From positions 1 through 29,132 of the forward strand of contig NZ_CALDGS010000170.1 of assembly GCF_937941905.1 (NCBI RefSeq): 29,132 nucleotides of DNA, read 5' to 3'. Source of the DNA: an uncultured Mycolicibacterium sp. GTDB lineage: Bacteria > Actinomycetota > Actinomycetes > Mycobacteriales > Mycobacteriaceae. The notes under the pieces were generated by a model. That model did no database searches and had not been told where the DNA came from. It saw only the letters and a program-made list of their open reading frames with translations. Shown one piece after another: positions 24,915 to 29,132 of the stretch. Numbering within the stretch: the first letter of the stretch is position 1; the number at the start of each line of letters is the position of its first letter. The position numbers and the translations under genes are program-made.

Positions 24915-25780
24915 TGAACGCTGACCGCCCGCTGCGGGTCGCGGTGCCGAACAAGGGCACGCTCAGCGAGCCCGCCGCCGCGATCCTGGCCGAGGCCGGT
25001 TACCGCCGCCGCTCCGACTCCAAGGATCTGACCGTCATCGACCCGGTCAACAACGTCGAGTTCTTCTTCCTGCGGCCCAAGGACATCGCCATCTACGTCG
25101 GCTCCGGGCAGCTCGACTTCGGCATCACCGGCCGGGACCTGGCCGCCGAGTCGAACGCGCCGGTGCGCGAGCGGCTCGCGCTCGGGTTCGGCGGCTCGAC
25201 GTTCCGCTACGCGGCCCCGGCCGGGCGGGACTGGAAGGTCGAGGACCTGGAGGGCAAGCGGATCGCCACCGCGTTCCCGAACCTGGTCCGCAAGGACCTC
25301 GCCGCCCGCGGCGTGACCGCCACCGTGATCCGGCTGGACGGGGCGGTGGAGATCTCCATCCAGCTCGGCGTGGCCGACGCGATCGCCGACGTGGTGGGTT
25401 CCGGGCGCACCCTGAGCCTGCACGGGCTGGTGCCGTTCGGCGACCCGCTGTGTGTCTCGGAGGCGGTGCTCATCGAGCGCGTGGAACCGGACCCGGCCAG
25501 TGCCGCCGCCCGCGACCAGCTCGCCGCCCGGGTGCAGGGCGTGGTGTTCGGCCAGCAGTACCTGATGCTCGACTACGACTGCCCGCGCAGCGTGCTGGAC
25601 CGGGCCACCGCCGTCACCCCGGGCCTGGAGTCGCCGACCATCGCACCGCTGGCCGACCCGGACTGGGTGGCGGTGCGGGCCATGGTGCCGCGCCGCGACG
25701 TCAACGCGATCATGGACGAGCTCGCCGCCATCGGCGCAAAGGCCATCCTGGCCACCGAGATCCGGTTCTGCCGCTTCTAG
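24914..25780 (+). CDS. hisG: ATP phosphoribosyltransferase, long form
   Basis: This 288-residue HisG catalyses the first, feedback-controlled step of histidine synthesis (ATP + PRPP). It is the long form with a C-terminal ACT-like histidine-binding domain (about 212-288; TIAPLADPDWVAVRAMVPRRDVNAIMDEL), so no HisZ partner is needed. Motifs: VPNKGTLSEPAA near residue 12, GSGQLDFGITGRDL, and the PRPP loop GVADAIADVVGSGRTL. ATG 24914 forms TGATG with the hisE stop, with GGAAG five bases upstream; GTG 24911 is one codon earlier and cannot be excluded. hisE and hisG are translationally coupled, as in other mycobacteria. Confidence 0.96.
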   Translation: MNADRPLRVAVPNKGTLSEPAAAILAEAGYRRRSDSKDLTVIDPVNNVEFFFLRPKDIAIYVGSGQLDFGITGRDLAAESNAPVRERLALGFGGSTFRYAAPAGRDWKVEDLEGKRIATAFPNLVRKDLAARGVTATVIRLDGAVEISIQLGVADAIADVVGSGRTLSLHGLVPFGDPLCVSEAVLIERVEPDPASAAARDQLAARVQGVVFGQQYLMLDYDCPRSVLDRATAVTPGLESPTIAPLADPDWVAVRAMVPRRDVNAIMDELAAIGAKAILATEIRFCRF

Positions 25781-25794
25781 CCGCGGCCGGGTGC

Positions 25795-25800
25795 TAGCGT
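25795..25800 (+). promoter_or_regulatory. Leaderless -10 hexamer of the DUF4126 gene
   Basis: TAGCGT ends six bases before ATG 25807, in a 26-nt gap after hisG. Confidence 0.5.
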
Positions 25801-25806
25801 GCGGCA

Positions 25807-26286
25807 ATGACCCACGTCGTCGTGCTGCTGCTGGCCCTGTTGATCGGCGTGGTGGCCGGGCTGCGGTCGCTGCTCGCGCCCGCCGTGCTGAGCTGGGCCG
25901 CCGCGCTGGGCTGGATCGTCCTCGACGGGACCTGGGTGCGGTGGCTGGCCCATCCCGCCGCGGTCGCGGTGCTGACCGTGCTGGCCGTGGTGGAGCTGGT
26001 GTTCGACCAGCTGCCCGGCACCCCGGACCGCACCACCCCGGTGCCCTTTCTGGGCCGGCTGGTCTGCGGCGGGTTCGCGGGCGCGGTGGTCGGCACCGCG
26101 TGGGGCTATCCGTTCGGCGGACTGGGCACGGGTCTGATCGGCGCGGTGCTCGGCACCCTCGGCGGGGCCGCCTTCCGCGCCGGCCTGACCGCCCGCGCCG
26201 GCCGCCCGGCGCTGGTCGCGCTGGCCGAGGATCTGCTCGCCGTGGCCGGCGGTGTGGTGGTGGCCGCACTGGTCTCGGCGGTGTGA
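25807..26286 (+). CDS. DUF4126-type small membrane protein (Rv2120c-like)
   Basis: This 159-residue integral membrane protein has about four hydrophobic segments: 3-24 (VVLLLALLIGVVAGLRSLLAP), 26-40, 48-66 and 82-120, plus a C-terminal helix at about 138-158. GLRSLLAPAVLSW, VELVFDQLPGTPDRT and GRLVCGGFAGAVVG are recognisable as the DUF4126 family pattern, in which the D-x-P motif between helices is conserved. No function is known. The length and location after hisG match M. tuberculosis Rv2120c. ATG 25807 is fixed by the -10 hexamer six bases upstream. It is convergent with the decayed flavodoxin gene 21 bases downstream. Confidence 0.85.
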   Translation: MTHVVVLLLALLIGVVAGLRSLLAPAVLSWAAALGWIVLDGTWVRWLAHPAAVAVLTVLAVVELVFDQLPGTPDRTTPVPFLGRLVCGGFAGAVVGTAWGYPFGGLGTGLIGAVLGTLGGAAFRAGLTARAGRPALVALAEDLLAVAGGVVVAALVSAV

Positions 26287-26307
26287 GACCCGCCCCCGCA
26301 ACCGGAT

Positions 26308-26716
26308 TCAGACGCTGCCGGCGGTGACGGCCCGGCCCGCCACCAGCTGGGCGGCGACCGTGGCCACCCGTGCCCCGAGCTGCCGGCAGGTGCGCAGGTC
26401 GGCGTCGGGCACCGCCCCGGGCCCGGCGTCGACATCGGTCTGGGTGCCGGCGCCGAGGAAGAACCCCGGCCGGTTCAGGTCGTGTTCGCTTGCGTCCGAA
26501 CGGTTCCAGCCGGCCACCAGACCCAGGCTCACCCAGTGCATGTGGTGCTGGGCGGCGAACACCGCCAGCGAGGTCAGGGTGTGCAGCTTGTCGCCGCTCC
26601 TGGCGCCGGAGTTGGTGAACCCGGCGGCCACTGCTCGGCCAGCACGGCGGTGTGGCCGAACCGGGAGCCGACGTGGTAGGCCATGCGATCACGGGGTGGA
26701 TCATGTTGTGCGACAT
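26308..26716 (-). pseudogene. Flavodoxin / NAD(P)H:quinone oxidoreductase family remnant
   Basis: The C-terminal part is clear: VAAGFTNSGARSGDKLHTL, FAAQHHMHWVSLGLVAGWN and DLNRPGFFLGAGTQTDVD match the WrbA-like flavodoxin family. The N-terminal part reads MSHNMIHPVIA from 26716, then needs a one-base frame correction near 26690 to continue AYHVGSRFGHTAVLAE (P-loop region), then jumps directly and out of frame near 26637 to VAAGFTNSG. Family members have roughly 60 residues between these points, so about 190 bp are missing, including the second FMN loop. The 26716 ATG overlaps the stop of the AHSA1 remnant (TGATG), showing a former operon. Non-functional as written, unless the region carries sequencing errors. 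Confidence 0.85.
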
Positions 26717-27143
26717 CAGGATTCCCTTCCGTACTGGGCGGCAACCTCGGCGTAGCGCCGGGTCCGGCTGGGCAGTGGCTCGCCGGCCAGGTGCGCGGCG
26801 AGCCGGCCCAGTAGGCGTGGGTACCGGGGCCGGAGCCGTGGGCGTCGTCGACGCCGAGCCCGCGGTGGGTGAAGCGCAGCAGGGTGCCGTCCCCGTCGGG
26901 GGTGAGTTCGTAGCGCACCACCGACGGTCCGACGACGGCGCGGCGGGTCCCACACCGGGATCCGGCCGGTCACGGTCTTGACCTCGGGCGGGGGTCGATG
27001 GTGGTCGGGCCGAACCAGCGGCCCCGGTGGGCCGGGTCGGTGATCGCCGCCCAGACGGTCTCGACGGGGTAGGGCAGCCGCCGCTCGAACACCAGCGCCG
27101 CGCGGTCCCCGGTGATGCGGATCCGCCCCGCCCCGCCGCTCAT
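26716..27143 (-). pseudogene. SRPBCC (AHSA1/polyketide-cyclase-like) protein remnant
   Basis: From ATG 27143 the frame reads MSGGAGRIRITGDRAALVF, PYPVETVWAAITDPAHRGRWFG and PTTIDPRPR, an AHSA1 start, and then stops (TGA) near 26970. The domain continues in a second frame (PEVKTVTGRIPVWDPP), switches to a third (AVVGPSVVRYELTPDGDGTLLRFTHRGL) near 26945, and again near 26810 (YWAG followed by LAAHLAGEPLPSRTRRYAEVAAQYGRES and a TGA at 26718-26716). At least three frame changes are needed, two of them with several residues missing by comparison with the family. Total length, 428 bp, is not a multiple of three. ATGA links it to the ArsR remnant. Confidence 0.85.
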
Positions 27144-27421
27144 TCGGTGCCGCCGTGGGTGTCGTGCAGGTGCCGCTCCAGGGCGTCGGGGTGGGCGCTC
27201 CAGAACCGCAGGTAGCGCTCCAGCCAGGTGTCGACGGCGGCCAGGCCGTCGGCGCGCAGCGCGTAGATGCGCCGCCCGGCGTCCGGGCGGACCTCGACCA
27301 GCCCCACCTCGCGCAGCACCCGCAGGTGCCGCGACACGGTGGGCTGGGTCAGCCCGGGCAGCGTGGCGACCAGCCCCCCGGCGGTCCGCTCACCCTCGGT
27401 GAGCGCGTCGAGCAGCGCGTG
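27140..27421 (-). pseudogene. ArsR-family winged-helix regulator, 5'-truncated
   Basis: The frame encodes ALLDALTEGERTAGGLVATL, PGLTQPTVSRHLRVLREVGL (recognition helix and wing start), VEVRPDAGRRIYALRADGL and a C-terminal helix WLERYLRFWSAHPDALERHL, typical of the ArsR repressors paired with AHSA1 genes. The first 10-15 residues (usually ending in DPTRR before ALLDAL) are missing: the frame runs into the end of the thioesterase gene, whose TGA (27425-27423) lies two bases upstream. No ATG or GTG exists in frame before GTG 27337, which is inside the helix-turn-helix. A product from there (65 residues) would lack half the DNA-binding domain. Confidence 0.8.
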
Positions 27422-27422
27422 G

Positions 27423-28220
27423 TCACCCCATCCGCTGCACCAGCAGGGTCTGCGCGCTGCTGCCCACGCAGCCGTCCCGGTCGTACACCTCGGCGGTGGT
27501 CACCCCGATCCCGTCCGGGCCGATCGAGGCCCGCGCCCGCACCGCGAAGTCGGTGCCCCGCGGCAGCCGGTGCAGGTGCACCACCGTGTCGGTGTTCATG
27601 AACACGAACCGGCGCGGATCCAGCACCGCGCCGATGCCGTTGGCCGAGTCCACCACCGCGGCCAGCCGCTGCAGCGGGGTCGGTTCCGCACCCTCGACCA
27701 CCGCCGACCGCGGGGTCAGCCAGCTCACCGCGTCGGCACCCGGCTCGCTGCGCTGCGCCCGCCAGTCCACCGTCTCCAGGTAGCCGGGCGCGCCCAGCCA
27801 GCCGTGGTCGACCGGGACCGCCGCGCCCTCGGTCAGCGGGGGATGCCGGTCGCCGGCCACGTCGGCGGTGTCGGAGGTGGCCAGCAGCCAGGCGTGCAGC
27901 CGGGCCACCGGGCGGCGGCCGCCGTCCGGCCGCTGCGCCAGCAGTTCGGCGGCGTGCAACGCGATCCGCGTCCCGGGCCGTTCCACCCAGGTCCGGGCCC
28001 ACAGCGGTGCCACCGGGACCGGGCCGAGGATGTCCATCGCCAGCCGGCCGATGCGCTGCCCGGAGCCGGCGGTGGCGTCCTCGACCAGCTTGGTCATCAG
28101 CGCCAGCGGGGGAGAGCCGTGCTGGATGTTCGGGTCCCAGTTGCTGCGGGTGTCCGGGGTGGACTCGAACACGGCGAACGCGTCGTCACCGCGCCCGCGC
28201 CGGTAGTAGTAGCCGATCAT
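27423..28220 (-). CDS. Acyl-CoA thioesterase family protein (double hotdog, TesB-like)
   Basis: This 265-residue protein contains two hotdog halves typical of TesB/4HBT_3 proteins. The first (about 1-105) carries NIQHGSPPLALMTKLVEDA, with the helix packing against the sheet, and LAMDILGPVPVAPL. The second (about 160-265) carries PLQRLAAVVDSANGIGAVLDPRRFVFMNTD and VGSSAQTLLVQR. The product probably hydrolyses acyl-CoA; the chain length is unknown. ATG 28220 overlaps the TGA of the upstream nuclease gene (ATGA), so the two are coupled. The 3' end is intact, directly adjoining the truncated ArsR remnant. Confidence 0.88.
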   Translation of the reverse strand: MIGYYYRRGRGDDAFAVFESTPDTRSNWDPNIQHGSPPLALMTKLVEDATAGSGQRIGRLAMDILGPVPVAPLWARTWVERPGTRIALHAAELLAQRPDGGRRPVARLHAWLLATSDTADVAGDRHPPLTEGAAVPVDHGWLGAPGYLETVDWRAQRSEPGADAVSWLTPRSAVVEGAEPTPLQRLAAVVDSANGIGAVLDPRRFVFMNTDTVVHLHRLPRGTDFAVRARASIGPDGIGVTTAEVYDRDGCVGSSAQTLLVQRMG

Positions 28221-29068
28221 TCAGGAGTAGCCGATCGTTCCGATGGTTCCGGTGGCCAGCCCGGGTACGGCGGCGGGGCGCCGCCGAAGCTCGGGCAGTG
28301 GGTTCGGTGGGCACACCAGTCGCACAGTCGCGACGGGTTGGGCCGGAAGTCGCCGGTCCGGCCGGCCGCGCGGATCGCCCGCCACATCGCCATCAGCGTG
28401 CGCTCGAACCGCAGCAGCTCGTCGTGGTCGGGGGTGTAGTCGAGCACCTCGCCGTCGGCCAGGTACAGCAGCCGCAGCCGGGCGGGCACCACGTCGCGCG
28501 ACCGCAGCAGCGCGACCGCGTAGAACTTCATCTGGAACAGCGCCTTGGCCTCGGCCTGCGCCCGGGCCTGCGGCGGGGCCTTGCCGGTCTTGTAGTCCAC
28601 CACCCGCACCTCGCCGGTGGGGGCGACGTCGATGCGGTCGAGGTAGCCGCGCAGCAGCGTGCCGTCGGCGAGTTCGACCTCCACGTACTGCTCGCAGGCC
28701 TGCGGGTCGAAGCGGCGCGGGTCCTCCAGTCGGTAGTAGCCGGCCAGCAGCGCGCGGGCCTGCTCCAGCAGCTGCGCCCGGGCCGCGGCGTCGAACTGCC
28801 CGGCCAGCTCCGGCCGCTCGGCCGCCAGCCGCTGCCAGGCCGGATCCAGCAGCGCCAGCGCCGCTTCCGGGCCGCGCTCCGGGGCCGGCAGGGCGAACAG
28901 CGCCTCGAGCGCGGCGTGCACCAGCGATCCCCGCAGCTGGGCCGGGGTGGACGGCTCGGGCAGCCGGTCGATGGCGCGGAACCGGTACAGCAGCGGGCAC
29001 TGCTTGAAGTCCGCCGCCCGCGACGGCGACAGCGCGGGCCGCCGCAGGGTCGCCGCGCCGTCGTCCAT
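28217..29068 (-). CDS. RecB-family PD-(D/E)XK nuclease with Fe-S cage (Rv2119-like)
   Basis: This 283-residue stand-alone nuclease resembles the RecB/AddB C-terminal and Cas4 domains. SPSRAADFKQCPLLYRFRAI carries Cys24, GSLVHAALEAL His51, GYLDRIDVAPTGEVRVVDYKTGK the Asp147, Asp158 and Lys160 of the active site, and LCDWCAHRTHC gives Cys249, Cys252 and Cys258. One N-terminal plus three C-terminal cysteines is the 4Fe-4S clamp seen in AddB and Cas4. There is no helicase domain; the partner is unknown. The start ATG 29068 has TAGGCT ending seven bases upstream and gives a length near that of the M. tuberculosis homologue; a further upstream start at 29119 is less likely. First gene of the pair with the thioesterase. 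Confidence 0.92.
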   Translation of the reverse strand: MDDGAATLRRPALSPSRAADFKQCPLLYRFRAIDRLPEPSTPAQLRGSLVHAALEALFALPAPERGPEAALALLDPAWQRLAAERPELAGQFDAAARAQLLEQARALLAGYYRLEDPRRFDPQACEQYVEVELADGTLLRGYLDRIDVAPTGEVRVVDYKTGKAPPQARAQAEAKALFQMKFYAVALLRSRDVVPARLRLLYLADGEVLDYTPDHDELLRFERTLMAMWRAIRAAGRTGDFRPNPSRLCDWCAHRTHCPSFGGAPPPYPGWPPEPSERSATPE

Positions 29069-29075
29069 GCCGGTG

Positions 29076-29081
29076 AGCCTA
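29076..29081 (-). promoter_or_regulatory. Leaderless -10 hexamer of the RecB-family nuclease gene
   Basis: TAGGCT (minus strand) ends seven bases before ATG 29068. The remaining 51 bases to the window edge show no gene. Confidence 0.45.
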
Positions 29082-29132
29082 GGGCGGGGCCCCGACACGA
29101 AAACCCCAACCCCCGGCACACGCCCGCCGGGC

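Noticed and set aside
26574..26921. 115-residue minus-strand frame as an intact gene
   Set aside because: It joins the middle of an AHSA1 domain to the P-loop part of a flavodoxin in one accidental frame, so it is a by-product of frameshifts.
24899..26953. 684-residue minus-strand frame across hisG, DUF4126 and the pseudogenes
   Set aside because: It runs antisense through hisG and DUF4126, has no domain continuity and is explained by high GC.

Overview
The window is a chromosomal segment of a very GC-rich actinobacterium, almost certainly a mycobacterium outside the M. tuberculosis complex (Mycolicibacterium-like). Reasons: a mycothiol ligase gene (mshC), a PGRS-type Gly-Ala protein, a class 2 pyrD, many GTG starts, and a gene order that mirrors, in reverse orientation, the M. 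tuberculosis Rv2119-Rv2141c block as I remember it (RecB-type nuclease, DUF4126, hisG, hisE, metH, PAC2, SDR, mshC, cysQ, SCO1664 family, DUF3090, phosphomutase-like, uppP, lppL, pyrD, PEBP, M20 peptidase). No insertion sequence, integrase, CRISPR array or rRNA gene was seen.

Layout. 1-304: acidic tail of an unidentified protein with a 27-bp tandem repeat. 301-2165: divergent class I glutamine amidotransferase (-) and TerC membrane protein (+). 2166-2486: AT-richer leader with a cluster of GAATTC palindromes and a promoter. 2487-6935: a 1482-residue secreted PGRS-type protein, the accessory element of the window. It is followed by a strong hairpin, a tRNA-Leu(GAG) gene (-) and that gene's terminator. 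7241-9129: M20 peptidase and PEBP protein. 9141-9196: nested palindromic terminator. 9206-11558 (-): lppL, DUF5703 and pyrD, joined by GTGA overlaps. 11692-17922 (+): a small hypothetical gene, uppP, histidine phosphatase, DUF3090, SCO1664 family, cysQ, mshC and SDR, mostly overlapping or tightly packed. 17919-18809 (-): PAC2. 18890-25780 (+): metH, HAD hydrolase, sugar porter, hisE, hisG. 25807-26286 (+): DUF4126. 26308-27421 (-): a decayed ArsR / AHSA1 / flavodoxin cassette. 27423-29068 (-): TesB-like thioesterase and RecB-family nuclease.

Function. The conserved block mixes thiol and sulfur metabolism (mshC, cysQ, metH), envelope lipid recycling (uppP), pyrimidine synthesis (pyrD) and the first two histidine steps (hisG, hisE). 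A recurring regulatory feature is a TANNNT -10 hexamer placed 6-7 nt before the start codon, which is the signature of leaderless mRNAs. It precedes mshC, metH, PAC2, uppP, DUF4126, the RecB nuclease gene and the small gene at 11692.

The most unusual items are three. First, the C-terminal half of the PGRS protein is built from about 22 long units (a 17-residue Gly block plus a 17-23-residue variable strand-turn-strand segment) rather than plain GGX repeats. Second, the ArsR/AHSA1/flavodoxin cassette has collapsed through several frameshifts and deletions inside 1.1 kb. Third, a kinase-like, phosphatase-like and zinc-ribbon triad lies beside the mycothiol gene.
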